NCBI GenBank assembly: GCA_016934535.1
Contig: JAFGSQ010000061.1
Coordinates: 1-32,576 of the forward strand
Reading direction: 5' to 3'
Length of the DNA: 32,576 nt
Origin: a candidate division WOR-3 bacterium
GTDB lineage: Bacteria; SDB-A
Within the stretch, counting starts at the first letter, position 1. Each line of letters begins with the position of its first letter. Shown one piece after another: positions 21,185 to 29,547 of the stretch. The translations under genes and the position numbers were made by a program. The notes below the pieces were generated by a model that searched no databases, was not told the DNA's origin, and saw only the letters and a program-made list of their open reading frames with translations.

Positions 21185-23347
21185 ATGAGGGGAGACATCG
21201 AAAAAATCAAAGCTTCGCACAAACAGCTCGCTGAGATCAAATACGATTTGAAACCTGTCCGAAGAGGCTACAACGACAGGACTCTCTACGTCAATGTGTC
21301 CGACAATACGATAAAGATCAAACCGGTTTCCTCGCAAATGAAGGAAAAATTCACGGGAGGAAGAGGATACGACCTGAAGCTTCTCTGGGACGCAGTCAAT
21401 GAAAAAACCAGATGGAACTCTCCTGAAAACGAAGTTGTCATTGCGGCAGGACCCATTGGAGGTAATACAAATTATGCGGGTTCGGGCAAGTCTATAGTGG
21501 TCACCATTTCACCTTTGACTGGAATACCTATAGATTCCAACGTCGGCGGTTATTTCGGACCGTATCTGAAATTTTCCGGATTCGACGCCATAGAACTGCA
21601 GGGTAAAGCGAAAAATGATGTGATTGTTTTTATAGACGGTGACGAAGGATCGGTGAAAATAATGGAAGCACCGATGGAAGCGGTTGACAGCCACGTGCTC
21701 GGAGAACAGCTGGTGGAAATATTTTCAAAGAACGAAGAGGATAAAATTCACGTCAGTTCGGTTACAGCCGGAACGGGATCAGAACATGCGTACATCGGAT
21801 GTCTCAATTTTTCACTTTACGACAAGAGGAGGAAAGGAGTCCGCTTCAAACAGGCCGGCAGGGGCGGAATCGGAACGGTTTTCAGAGACAAAAAGATTAA
21901 AGCGCTCGTCGTCAGATTCTCGAACCTTACTTCCTCATCGAACGATCCCGCCGACATAGCAAAACTCCAAAAAGTGGGTCTGAAACTCCACGACGAAATA
22001 ATCCAGCGTGACGAACTCGATTGCAACATGAGAAAAGTCGGAACCGCTCATCTTGCCGAGATAATGAACGACTACGACCTTCTGCCCACGATGAACTACA
22101 AGTTCGGCAGTCACGAAATGGCAAAAAATCTGGCGTCCGACAAGCTTTATGAGAAATTTCTTTCAAAGGGCAAACCTGACGGCTGCTGGTACGGTTGTAC
22201 AATGGCTTGCGCAAAAGTCGTAGAAAATTTTGAATTGACCACCGGACCTTACAAGGGAAACAAAGTACTCGTCGACGGACCGGAATACGAGACCGTGGCG
22301 GGCTGCGGCTCGAACATCGGCGTTTTCGACATGAGGGACGTTTTGGAGATAAATTTTTACTGCGATTCTTACGGACTGGACACTATTTCATTCGGGACAA
22401 TGACTGCTTTCATAATGGAATGCTGGGAAAAAGGGATTTTGGACGCCGTAAAAACCGGCGGGCTCGATTTTTCCTGGGGGAACGCCGGATCCGCCCTCGA
22501 ACTTCTTCACAGGATTTCGCGAGGCGAGGGATTCGGGCTGATAGCGGGAAAAGGCATCAGGCAGATGAAGGATTATTTCGAAAAAGAATTCGGAGCGGAC
22601 AGAAAACTCATGGACGATTTCGGTATGGAAGCCAAAGGACTCGAATACTCCGAATACGTCACCAAAGAATCCCTGGCGATGCAGGGTGGATACGGTCTGA
22701 CCAACAAGGGTCCCCAGCACGACGAAGCGTGGCTCATTTTCATGGACATGGTCCAAAACCTCATACCGACGTTCGAAGACAAAGCCGAAGCCCTGCACTA
22801 TTTTCCGATGTTCAGAACCTGGTTCGGAATTCAGGGGCTTTGCAAACTGCCCTGGAACGACGTGACGCCCGAGGACAACGCCAGGACCAGCGAACCTGCT
22901 AAAGTCCCGGAACATGTCCAGAACTACGTCGACATCTTCAACGCGATAACAGGGAGGAACATAGACAAAGAGGAGCTCATACTACAGTCCGAGAGAGTTT
23001 ACAACTTCCAGAGGGTTTTCAACATAAGACTTGGCAAAGGAAAAAGAACGAACGACGCGATTCCATACAGATCGGTTGGACCCGTGACGGAAGAGGAATA
23101 CGAATCGAGGAATGAACGCTACGACAAACAGCTCAAAGAAAAAATCGGCCTCGACCCTGAAAAAATGAACACCCGGGAAAAGGTGAAAGAACTGAGAAAA
23201 TTCAGGGAAGACCAGTACAAAAAGCTGACTGACGCGGTTTACCAGAGAAGAGGCTGGACAAAAGAAGGGGTGCCTACGATAGAACACCTCAGAAAAATCG
23301 GAATGGATCTTCCCGAAGTAATCGAAGTTGTTAAAAAGCACCTTTAA
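21185..23347 (+). CDS. aor: aldehyde:ferredoxin oxidoreductase family tungstoenzyme
   Basis: 720 residues, longer than the roughly 600 of the Pyrococcus enzyme. The family oxidises aldehydes to acids, or reduces acids, with a tungsten-bispterin cofactor and one 4Fe-4S cluster. The N-terminal domain reads FTGGRGYDLKLLWD, AAGPIGGNTNYAGSGKS and SNVGGYFGPYLKFSGFDAI. The cluster ligands are Cys334, Cys338 and Cys342 (C-x3-C-x3-C; the Pyrococcus enzyme has C-x2-C-x3-C), with Cys553 (QGLCKLPWN) as the likely fourth. The YETVAGCGSNIGV and DTISFGTMTAF segments are typical. The last 100 or so residues are charged and helical and end in the usual RRGWTKEGVPT motif. Substrate cannot be told from sequence. 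Confidence 0.92.
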   Translation: MRGDIEKIKASHKQLAEIKYDLKPVRRGYNDRTLYVNVSDNTIKIKPVSSQMKEKFTGGRGYDLKLLWDAVNEKTRWNSPENEVVIAAGPIGGNTNYAGSGKSIVVTISPLTGIPIDSNVGGYFGPYLKFSGFDAIELQGKAKNDVIVFIDGDEGSVKIMEAPMEAVDSHVLGEQLVEIFSKNEEDKIHVSSVTAGTGSEHAYIGCLNFSLYDKRRKGVRFKQAGRGGIGTVFRDKKIKALVVRFSNLTSSSNDPADIAKLQKVGLKLHDEIIQRDELDCNMRKVGTAHLAEIMNDYDLLPTMNYKFGSHEMAKNLASDKLYEKFLSKGKPDGCWYGCTMACAKVVENFELTTGPYKGNKVLVDGPEYETVAGCGSNIGVFDMRDVLEINFYCDSYGLDTISFGTMTAFIMECWEKGILDAVKTGGLDFSWGNAGSALELLHRISRGEGFGLIAGKGIRQMKDYFEKEFGADRKLMDDFGMEAKGLEYSEYVTKESLAMQGGYGLTNKGPQHDEAWLIFMDMVQNLIPTFEDKAEALHYFPMFRTWFGIQGLCKLPWNDVTPEDNARTSEPAKVPEHVQNYVDIFNAITGRNIDKEELILQSERVYNFQRVFNIRLGKGKRTNDAIPYRSVGPVTEEEYESRNERYDKQLKEKIGLDPEKMNTREKVKELRKFREDQYKKLTDAVYQRRGWTKEGVPTIEHLRKIGMDLPEVIEVVKKHL

Positions 23348-23362
23348 TCCGATGGAGAAGAA

Positions 23363-23641
23363 ATGATAAATATAAACGAATATTTCGACGGCAAGGTAAA
23401 AAGCCTCGCTCCCGATGGCGTAAAGAAAAAGTTCACCGTGGGCGTCATCATGCCCGGAGAGTTCGAGTTCGGAACAGGCGTCAAGGAATTGATGGAGATC
23501 ACGCACGGATGCCTCGAAGTGACTTACAATGGACACCCGTCAAGAAAATATTCCAAGGGACAGAGTTTTGATGTTCCTGCTGAAACCAAATTCAAAGTCA
23601 AAGCGGAGGAAGCGACTTCGTACGTATGTTATTACGGATAA
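23363..23641 (+). CDS. ppnP: PpnP-like cupin (pyrimidine/purine nucleoside phosphorylase family)
   Basis: A 92-residue single-domain cupin of the DUF1255/YaiE family: NEYFDGKVKSLA at the start, then VGVIMPGEFEFGT, ELMEITHGCLEV and GQSFDVPAETKFKVKA. E. coli PpnP splits nucleosides with phosphate. It begins 15 bases after the AOR stop with a GGAG ribosome site and is followed 22 bases later by the ThiF-like gene, so it belongs to the tungstoenzyme operon. A nucleoside phosphorylase has no obvious job there. It may instead act in cofactor handling or be a passenger. Confidence 0.88.
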   Translation: MININEYFDGKVKSLAPDGVKKKFTVGVIMPGEFEFGTGVKELMEITHGCLEVTYNGHPSRKYSKGQSFDVPAETKFKVKAEEATSYVCYYG

Positions 23642-23663
23642 TTTTTTCTGCGAGTGAATCTGT

Positions 23664-24272
23664 TTGAAGTTTGACCAAATAAAAACGCGTCTTAAGAACT
23701 GTAATGTAGGGATCGCAGGGTGCGGAGGGTTAGGTTCAAACTGCGCTGTCATCCTGGCGAGGACCGGAATAGGGGGACTGATACTTGTAGATTACGATAC
23801 TGTGGAAAGGTCAAATCTCAATCGGCAGTATTATTTTCTGAATCAGCTCGGAAGAAAGAAAGTCGAAGCCCTCAAAGAAAATATTGAATCAATAGATCCG
23901 ACAGTAAGGGTCAAAACAATTTTCACGAAATTGACACCCTCAAACTGCGCTGAAATCTTCAGGGATTCCGACTTGGTAGTGGAAGCTCTCGACAAGGCGG
24001 AAGAAAAAGCTTGGCTGATCCAGGCATTGATGGGGAAAAAACCCGAAATGCGAGTTGTTTCAGGTTCAGGGATCGCGGGTTTCGGGAGCAACAACAGGAT
24101 AAAGACGAGGAGATATGGAAATCTCTGGGTCTGCGGAGACGGTGAAACCGAAGTGTCTGACGAAAACCCCGCGCTGGCGCCAAAAGTATCCATTGTCGCC
24201 GGCATGGAAGCAAATCAGGCCGTTGAAATACTTTTAAAAAAAATACATGAAAATGAAGATAAAACTGAATAA
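23664..24272 (+). CDS. thiF: ThiF/MoeB-like E1 adenylyltransferase
   Basis: 202 residues from a TTG start (no ATG in a fitting place). It has the ATP site GCGGLGS (residues 19-25), LVDYDTVERSNLNRQYY with the conserved Asp and Arg, and the later GSGIAGFGSNN and SIVAGMEANQAVEILL stretches. It lacks the zinc-binding CxxC pairs of MoeB and full-length ThiF, matching the short ThiF family 2. Such enzymes adenylate the C-terminal Gly-Gly of a sulfur carrier. The carrier gene overlaps its end. No thiG or thiH is present, and the operon encodes an AOR-family enzyme, so a role in (tungsto)pterin dithiolene synthesis is as likely as thiamine synthesis. Confidence 0.85.
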   Translation: MKFDQIKTRLKNCNVGIAGCGGLGSNCAVILARTGIGGLILVDYDTVERSNLNRQYYFLNQLGRKKVEALKENIESIDPTVRVKTIFTKLTPSNCAEIFRDSDLVVEALDKAEEKAWLIQALMGKKPEMRVVSGSGIAGFGSNNRIKTRRYGNLWVCGDGETEVSDENPALAPKVSIVAGMEANQAVEILLKKIHENEDKTE

Positions 24273-24456
24273 GAAAGATTTTTCGACAGATATAAAAAAC
24301 CCGACGGTTTCGTATCTTTTACGGCAGGTGGCTCCGATACATCCGATAGCCGCAGTGAAAGTCAACGGCTCATTCGTCAAAAAGACCGACTATGACATTC
24401 TTGCCCTCAAAGAAGGAGACAACGTCACGATTGTCTACATGCTCGGAGGGGGATGA
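24247..24456 (+). CDS. thiS: ThiS/MoaD-like sulfur carrier
   Basis: A 69-residue beta-grasp protein ending LGGG, the di-glycine tail that is adenylated and then thiocarboxylated. The AAVKVNGSFVKK and ALKEGDNVTIVYML segments are typical of ThiS/MoaD. The start overlaps the thiF-like gene by 26 bases; a second ATG two codons in is also possible. It is the last gene of the operon and a hairpin follows directly. Whether it serves thiamine or tungstopterin is open. Confidence 0.88.
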   Translation: MKMKIKLNKKDFSTDIKNPTVSYLLRQVAPIHPIAAVKVNGSFVKKTDYDILALKEGDNVTIVYMLGGG

Positions 24457-24458
24457 TT

Positions 24459-24486
24459 GCCGCTTTATTTAAGGCGGCTCCTTTCT
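24459..24486 (+). terminator. terminator of the AOR operon
   Basis: Left arm GCCGC-TT (24459-24465) pairs with right arm AA-G-GCGGC (24471-24478), with one bulged G, followed by the T-rich TCCTTTCT. It begins 3 bases after the stop codon. Confidence 0.65.
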
Positions 24487-24537
24487 AGCTACGTTTTTTG
24501 TACCGGTTTTTTATAAAAATCCGTCTCAAAAACACAT

Positions 24538-26856
24538 CTACCTCACGAGAGTTATTTTACAGGTTTTTGAGAAATTACCCGTTCTGAGCAACAGGAAATA
24601 CTGCCCCGCGGGTTCTTCAGATGTATTCCAGAAAAACTCATGTTGACCCGCCGATATTTCTTTGTCAGCGAGAATTTTAATTTTTCTTCCGACCAGATCG
24701 TAGATTTCGAGAACTAAAGGCGAGTCTTTAAAGATTTCTAGCCGGATTTCGACTAAAGATGCCGAAACTGATGCGCTTAGCTGAAAAGAAACTGTTTTGA
24801 CATGGTCGGCGTTGATCTCTTCGACGTGTGTCGAGTAAAAAGGCGTCCCCTGAACCCACTCACAGTTAAAAATTCTGCAGTTTATCATGTTGGCGGTTCC
24901 GTCAAAAAGTGTGTCTCCGTTTGCTTCGTTCATGTTCCAGTAAGCGACAAGGCCGGATTCGGAACCGGAAAGCGGATGAGAAAGATTGCTTTGTATGGTC
25001 TGCTGAGTGAGGCAGGAATTCCAAATTCTCAGATCGTCTATCACTCCGTTGAAAGTGAAATTTAAACCGTTGTTGTTTCCCACGTAGAGGTTGTAGCTTG
25101 AGTGATCTTTAACGCTTCCTGACGGAGAGGTCAAATATGTGAGGGGCTGTTCGACGCCGTTGATGTATATCTTGAGTTCGCTCGAGGATGCCAGGTAAGT
25201 AAAAGCTATGTGCTGCCATGTGTCAAGTATGATCGAACTGTCCGGAGTGAATGAATAGCTGGTCGAGTTGTCCGAATGGACGATTTTTACCGCCAGGCAG
25301 TGGTCGTTGTAACTTGCTCCGCTCTTGACAAGATAGAAAGACAAGTTCACTTTGTCTATTATTCTGCCGAAACCGAGCATAGAGTTTTCCCCCCATCCAT
25401 GAGGATATATCCATGCCTCGATGGACAGAGAATCCGTCAGGTCAAGATTCGGAGAACTCTGGCAGACCGCTCTGCTTGATGCCCCGTCGAATCCGAGCGC
25501 ACTTTCACCGTTGAAAACTCTCACGCATTTTTGTTTGATTATCGTGTCGGTCAGCGAATCGTTCGACACTACGAGGGTAACTGTATAGTCTCCGGAATCG
25601 CCGTAAACGTGGACGGGATTCTGATCGTGCGAATCAAATGTTCCGTCGCTTTCGAAATCCCATGACCAGTCGTTTGCCGCAGGACTTGAAAATGACGAGT
25701 CGGTGAAATGAACCGTCAATGGCTCGTGACCTGTTTGAGGTTCGGCCATGAAATCGGCAAAAAGGAATGTAGTGACAGTTTCGTACCAGGCTACGTAAAA
25801 AGCATCCCTGATCGAGGACACTATGTCGAGATCACCGTCCTGGTCTACGTCCGAAACAAACACGTCGGATGAACCGTTGACATTCCGGGCGACTGTGTGA
25901 CCTGTAAAAATAATCTGTCCCGTGTTTTCCCAGTACGTTATTTTGTCCGCTATAAGATCTGCTCCGATGACATCGATGTCCCCGTCGCCGTCGAAATCCA
26001 CGGGAACTACCGTATGCGGAGAGTTGCCGGCGCTGTCGATCAGATGTTTGGTCAGATTCGTCGAGCCGTCATTTTCATACCATGCGACCTGGCCTATGAT
26101 ACAGGATGAAGCGACGAGATCGGAATCGCCGTCTCCGTCCATGTCGATCACCTCGACATGGTTTGGTCTGCCCCATGAAGTTTCGATCTGATGCTCGGTA
26201 AAATTCATAGATCCGTCGTTTTCGAACCATGAAAGGTCACCCGCAATGCTTGCGGTTCCGAAAAGGTCATTGTCTCCGTCGCCGTCGAGGTCGCCCGAGG
26301 CAATGCTGTTCGCGTTGTCCCACGGATATTTAACCGTGTGATCAGTGAAGTTCATTGAGCCGTCGTTCTCGAACCAGCCGAACCTGTCCGCGTTTTCGCA
26401 TGCTGCGGCGAGTATGTCGATGTCTCCGTCAATGTCCAGATCGACAGCTCGAACATAAGTGACGCCTGACCAATTCGACACTACGTTGGGTGTAAAATTC
26501 TGACTGCCGTCGTTTTCATACCAGAGAACCAGAGCAGCCTCGTCTACTGCGCAGACAATGTCGCTGTCTCCGTCGCAGTCGAGGTCGCAGATCTCGAGTT
26601 TCATTACTCCCGTCGCCGAAGACGATATGTTGTGTCTTGTGAAATACTGATTGCCGCCGTTTTCGTACCAGTCCAGGCTGTTGCCGATTCTGTCAGTACC
26701 CGCTATATCTATGTCTCCGTCTGAGTCGATGTCGCACGCCCAGACGAACCAGGGCCAGCCCAATCCGCTTTGAATAATGTGTTCCGCGTAATAATTGAGA
26801 CAGCAGCATTCAACGAAAACAAACAATAAAACCGCGAATGAAAAGCACCTCTTCAT
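24538..26856 (-). CDS. secreted VCBS propeller-PKD-LamG protein with type IX-like sorting tail
   Basis: 772 residues from ATG 26856, chosen because GGGAGG lies six bases upstream and a signal peptide follows (KRCFSFAVLLFVFVECCC). Order: seven VCBS/FG-GAP-type repeats (about residues 30-355), each with a DxDxDGDxD calcium loop and a WYENDGS blade motif; a PKD domain (about 360-445, WSWDFESDGTFDS, VHVYGDSGDYTVTL); a concanavalin/LamG domain (about 445-670, SIEAWIYPHGWG, WQHIAFTY, GVIDDLRIW, LVAYWNMNE); and a C-terminal sorting domain (LEIYDLVGRKIKIL, then GQYFLLLRTGNF). It should be a large surface-exposed carbohydrate- or protein-binding adhesin-like protein. No catalytic site is seen. Confidence 0.88.
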   Translation of the reverse strand: MKRCFSFAVLLFVFVECCCLNYYAEHIIQSGLGWPWFVWACDIDSDGDIDIAGTDRIGNSLDWYENGGNQYFTRHNISSSATGVMKLEICDLDCDGDSDIVCAVDEAALVLWYENDGSQNFTPNVVSNWSGVTYVRAVDLDIDGDIDILAAACENADRFGWFENDGSMNFTDHTVKYPWDNANSIASGDLDGDGDNDLFGTASIAGDLSWFENDGSMNFTEHQIETSWGRPNHVEVIDMDGDGDSDLVASSCIIGQVAWYENDGSTNLTKHLIDSAGNSPHTVVPVDFDGDGDIDVIGADLIADKITYWENTGQIIFTGHTVARNVNGSSDVFVSDVDQDGDLDIVSSIRDAFYVAWYETVTTFLFADFMAEPQTGHEPLTVHFTDSSFSSPAANDWSWDFESDGTFDSHDQNPVHVYGDSGDYTVTLVVSNDSLTDTIIKQKCVRVFNGESALGFDGASSRAVCQSSPNLDLTDSLSIEAWIYPHGWGENSMLGFGRIIDKVNLSFYLVKSGASYNDHCLAVKIVHSDNSTSYSFTPDSSIILDTWQHIAFTYLASSSELKIYINGVEQPLTYLTSPSGSVKDHSSYNLYVGNNNGLNFTFNGVIDDLRIWNSCLTQQTIQSNLSHPLSGSESGLVAYWNMNEANGDTLFDGTANMINCRIFNCEWVQGTPFYSTHVEEINADHVKTVSFQLSASVSASLVEIRLEIFKDSPLVLEIYDLVGRKIKILADKEISAGQHEFFWNTSEEPAGQYFLLLRTGNFSKTCKITLVR

Positions 26857-26881
26857 CTTCCACCTCCCGTTTAGGTAGTCA

Positions 26882-26910
26882 ATTTTCAGCCTCAAATGAC
26901 AAAACGTCAA
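26882..26910 (-). promoter_or_regulatory. possible promoter of the VCBS-PKD-LamG gene
   Basis: On the minus strand TTGACG (26905-26910), a 17-bp spacer and GAAAAT (26882-26887) lie 26 bases before the start codon. A small palindrome (TGAC, 5 bases, GTCA) overlaps the -35 region. Confidence 0.4.
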
Positions 26911-26923
26911 GGAAAAAGCAGAT

Positions 26924-26957
26924 AAAAAAAAGGAGGGCAACAAGCCCTCCTTTTTTT
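26924..26957 (-). terminator. bidirectional rho-independent terminator between the two secreted genes
   Basis: Arms GGAGGGC (26932-26938) and GCCCTCC (26944-26950) with loop AACAA are flanked by eight A bases on the left and seven T bases on the right, so the signal works on both strands. It terminates the minus-strand gene that ends at 26980. Confidence 0.93.
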
Positions 26958-26979
26958 AACTTTTTATTTAATAAAGTTC

Positions 26980-28602
26980 TTAAAAAATCATTACGCTTTT
27001 TGTCTGAGAACCTTCCCTCGTAGTCGCTGTGACGAAATACCTGCCCGAAGACGGAGTTTCCCACAAGAAAGAGTGATCGCCGCTTGAAAGAGAGCCGGAG
27101 AAAATAGAGCCGGATTTTCTTCCCAAAATGTCAAAAACCGAGATGTCGACATTTGCAGGCGCGGAAAGTGAAAAACTCACGAGAATGTTCCCTTCTCCTC
27201 CCTGGATGTTCAAGGCGTCAAAGTAAGTGACAGAAGGAGTCTCTTCGACGGAGTTGGGGTTGGCGAAACAGTCAAACCAGATGTTGTCTGAACCAAATCC
27301 CCTGTAAACTATAGCTCTTCCAGAACTAATTACTGTGCCCTGAGGGGTTATCTCCCCCGTAGCGTCGTGATCGTTGGGGACGACTCTGCTTCCCCAGCCT
27401 GTTCCCGTGTAATATGCGACAACTAGCGAATCATAAGTTCCGACTAAAGTCGCCATACCGCACATTTCGGTGGAAACTCCTCCCAACCAGCCAGCCCTGA
27501 CATAAGGTCTCACTGCTTGAAAATCTCCCGTCATCTCCCAGGTCTGGCTCAAAACAGAATTCTGCCAACCGTCTGTGCTGGAAGAGTATTTGACTCTTGC
27601 GGAAGTTCCAGTCCCCTCCTGCCAGAATACCATGACATGATTGGCTGGATATGTCGTCCTGTAGGAAGCCACGCTGATGTAATTTCTTGTTGCGAGAACG
27701 TTTTCAGCCGCGTAAAACCAATCCCCGCCGCTTACCAGGTTTCTTCTGTACATCCTGATTCTTCCGTTGCCGGTAGTGTTGTTGTAAACTGTAATAGTGT
27801 AGAGATAGTCGTCGGCAATAGCCACGTAGGCGTCTCTCGCTATCGAAGTTGTTGAATGGTTTCCCGAAGTCCAGTTGGCGCCTCCGTCGGAAGACCATGT
27901 ATAGCTCCATGCGTAATTAGTGGCGTCGGTCTGTCGGCTCATACCGCACCAGATGTAAGGAGATGCGGCGCTGTTGATGTCGAAAGACATGTCGACGACG
28001 TTCTGATAGGCGGCCGTTGCGGGGTTGAATTGAGTCGCGTCCAAAATACCGGTAGTCTGGTGGTAAATCATGAACCAGAGCTGTTTTTCAGCCAAAGTTT
28101 TGTTTGTGTCGCATAAAATGATGTATATATCTGGGTCGGTTACCGCGTGGTTCACCCTAATATCGAAATCGTCGAATTCCATGCTGTAACTATTGTTAAA
28201 GAGATTGTAAACGAGGCTCCAAGTAAGGCCGTTGTCCGTGGATTTGTAGATTTTTAAGCTGTCGTGATCAGCATGTTTGTCAATTGAGGCGACATATATG
28301 TTGTTGTTCATGTCGTAGTCCATTGAAATCACGGATTGAGATGTTAAATTCCATTGGTCTGAAACGAGGATGTCATTTCCCCAAAGAGGAGCGTACGAAC
28401 CGGGAGATCCTTCCCTTTCTGCCGGCTGTTCCGGAGGGAAAAAAGCGGGTCCGGAATTACAATTCTCAAAATCGGCCGGATCCATGTCGTCCTGAGATTC
28501 GACTGAATTGGCCGTTCTTTCTACTGCGTTGGGTCCCCAGCTTGACATTGCGAATGCCGAGCCGGCAAGAACCGTCAGAAAAATTACTAGTGCTGTTTTC
28601 AT
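26980..28602 (-). CDS. secreted BNR/sialidase-like propeller protein with type IX-like sorting tail (paralogue)
   Basis: A 540-residue paralogue of the plus-strand protein at 1557-3158. The signal peptide is KTALVIFLTVLAGSAFA. Asp-box-like repeats include STDNGLTWS and SSDGGANWT. Shared stretches include SLKIYKS, RPYVRAGW, YDSLVVAYY and GSDNIWFD. The C-terminal 75 or so residues form the sorting domain (SVFDILGRKSG, then SGRYFVTATTREG). AAAGGAG lies six bases before ATG. It should be exported through the outer membrane and fixed or released at the surface. It keeps the propeller fold but shows no recognisable catalytic set, so binding or structural roles are as likely as hydrolysis. Confidence 0.82.
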   Translation of the reverse strand: MKTALVIFLTVLAGSAFAMSSWGPNAVERTANSVESQDDMDPADFENCNSGPAFFPPEQPAEREGSPGSYAPLWGNDILVSDQWNLTSQSVISMDYDMNNNIYVASIDKHADHDSLKIYKSTDNGLTWSLVYNLFNNSYSMEFDDFDIRVNHAVTDPDIYIILCDTNKTLAEKQLWFMIYHQTTGILDATQFNPATAAYQNVVDMSFDINSAASPYIWCGMSRQTDATNYAWSYTWSSDGGANWTSGNHSTTSIARDAYVAIADDYLYTITVYNNTTGNGRIRMYRRNLVSGGDWFYAAENVLATRNYISVASYRTTYPANHVMVFWQEGTGTSARVKYSSSTDGWQNSVLSQTWEMTGDFQAVRPYVRAGWLGGVSTEMCGMATLVGTYDSLVVAYYTGTGWGSRVVPNDHDATGEITPQGTVISSGRAIVYRGFGSDNIWFDCFANPNSVEETPSVTYFDALNIQGGEGNILVSFSLSAPANVDISVFDILGRKSGSIFSGSLSSGDHSFLWETPSSGRYFVTATTREGSQTKSVMIF

Positions 28603-28627
28603 TTTCTTCTCCTTTCGTTTTTTAAAG

Positions 28628-28633
28628 ATTATA
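28628..28633 (-). promoter_or_regulatory. possible -10 box for the secreted BNR-like paralogue
   Basis: A perfect TATAAT on the minus strand, 25 bases before the start codon. No good -35 match is present at 16-17 bp. Confidence 0.35.
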
Positions 28634-28745
28634 CACGATCGGGTATTAAAAAATCATTAAATAGAGGTTAAGTTCAAAAATTATAAAAGGTCCGGAATAA
28701 AACATTTCTGCTACAAGTAAACTATGTGAAACACGGAGGTGAGAG

Positions 28746-29393
28746 ATGAAAAGAAGAACATTCGACACTAAAGGACCGATGAGAATCGGCATCGCCATGG
28801 CCTTGCTTTTGCATGTAGTCGCTTTTATGACCATCCCTGAACCGGAAATTCCCGTTTACAAACCTCTGGATTCGAGAGAAAGGGAAACAATACAAGCCAA
28901 CATAAATGTGGGGATCGATTTCAGGACGGTCGAAGACGTGGTCAGAATTATCGAAAACCAGAATGTCATAGAGATTCCCAAGCAGGACGGGGGTGAGATA
29001 ATCATCTCGGATAAAGGCGACACCCTTCTCGGAAACATAACGGATTCCGTTTTTCTTATAGACACGGTTTCGCTTATACCTGAAGACACGTCGGATACAG
29101 GGTCAGAGTACGTGATGTCGTACGAGATACCACCGAGACCTGTAAAACTTCAGGAACCGGCCTATCCTTCAGCGGCTCTGAACGGGGGGCTTGAGGGAAC
29201 AGTCGTTTTGATGCTTTACGTAGATATCGACGGAACCGTTACGAAAGCCGAAGTTATAAATTCGACCAATCCTCTGTTCGATCAGAGCGCAGTTGACGCC
29301 GGGCTGAAGTGCGTTTTCAAACCGGCAGAGAGCGCCGGCAGACCAGTGAGGGTAAAGCTCGTTTTTCCGGTGAATTTCAAGCTTAACGGGTGA
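28746..29393 (+). CDS. TonB-domain protein
   Basis: A 215-residue protein with an N-terminal membrane anchor (IGIAMALLLHVVAFMTI, about residues 14-30), a periplasmic linker rich in acidic residues, and a TonB C-terminal domain (about 130-212: PPRPVKLQEPAYPSAALNGG, EGTVVLMLYVDIDGTVTKAEV, then VRVKLVFPVNFKL). TonB passes energy from the inner-membrane ExbB-ExbD motor to outer-membrane receptors. The linker lacks the long Pro-rich run of classical TonB, and no exbB, exbD or receptor gene is nearby, so it may serve another envelope role. GGAGG lies six bases before ATG. A hairpin follows the gene. Confidence 0.85.
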   Translation: MKRRTFDTKGPMRIGIAMALLLHVVAFMTIPEPEIPVYKPLDSRERETIQANINVGIDFRTVEDVVRIIENQNVIEIPKQDGGEIIISDKGDTLLGNITDSVFLIDTVSLIPEDTSDTGSEYVMSYEIPPRPVKLQEPAYPSAALNGGLEGTVVLMLYVDIDGTVTKAEVINSTNPLFDQSAVDAGLKCVFKPAESAGRPVRVKLVFPVNFKLNG

Positions 29394-29412
29394 AAGGGTG
29401 AAGGCGGTACAA

Positions 29413-29441
29413 AGCGGCGTTTTTCTTTGAAAAGCGCCGCT
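29413..29441 (+). terminator. hairpin after the TonB-domain gene
   Basis: Arms AGCGGCG (29413-29419) and CGCCGCT (29435-29441) pair perfectly. Inner bases TTTTTC and GAAAAG extend the stem with one mismatch. Only a short T-rich stretch follows, so termination efficiency is uncertain. Confidence 0.55.
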
Positions 29442-29547
29442 CTGGTATTTCTGTCCTCAATTAGTCCAATGAGTCTCCTTAAAATAATGAGTTGACTTTT
29501 ATCCGGGTCTAAAATTAAAGTTCTAATTCAATATAAATCCTGAAAAA

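Noticed and set aside
20762-21337. A 191-codon minus-strand frame opposite the ferredoxin and AOR start
   Set aside because: The plus strand carries clear Cys-cluster motifs; the antisense frame is a shadow.
23664-24456. A plain thiamine biosynthesis locus
   Set aside because: No thiG, thiH, thiC or thiE is present and the two genes are embedded in the AOR operon, so thiamine is only one of two possible roles.
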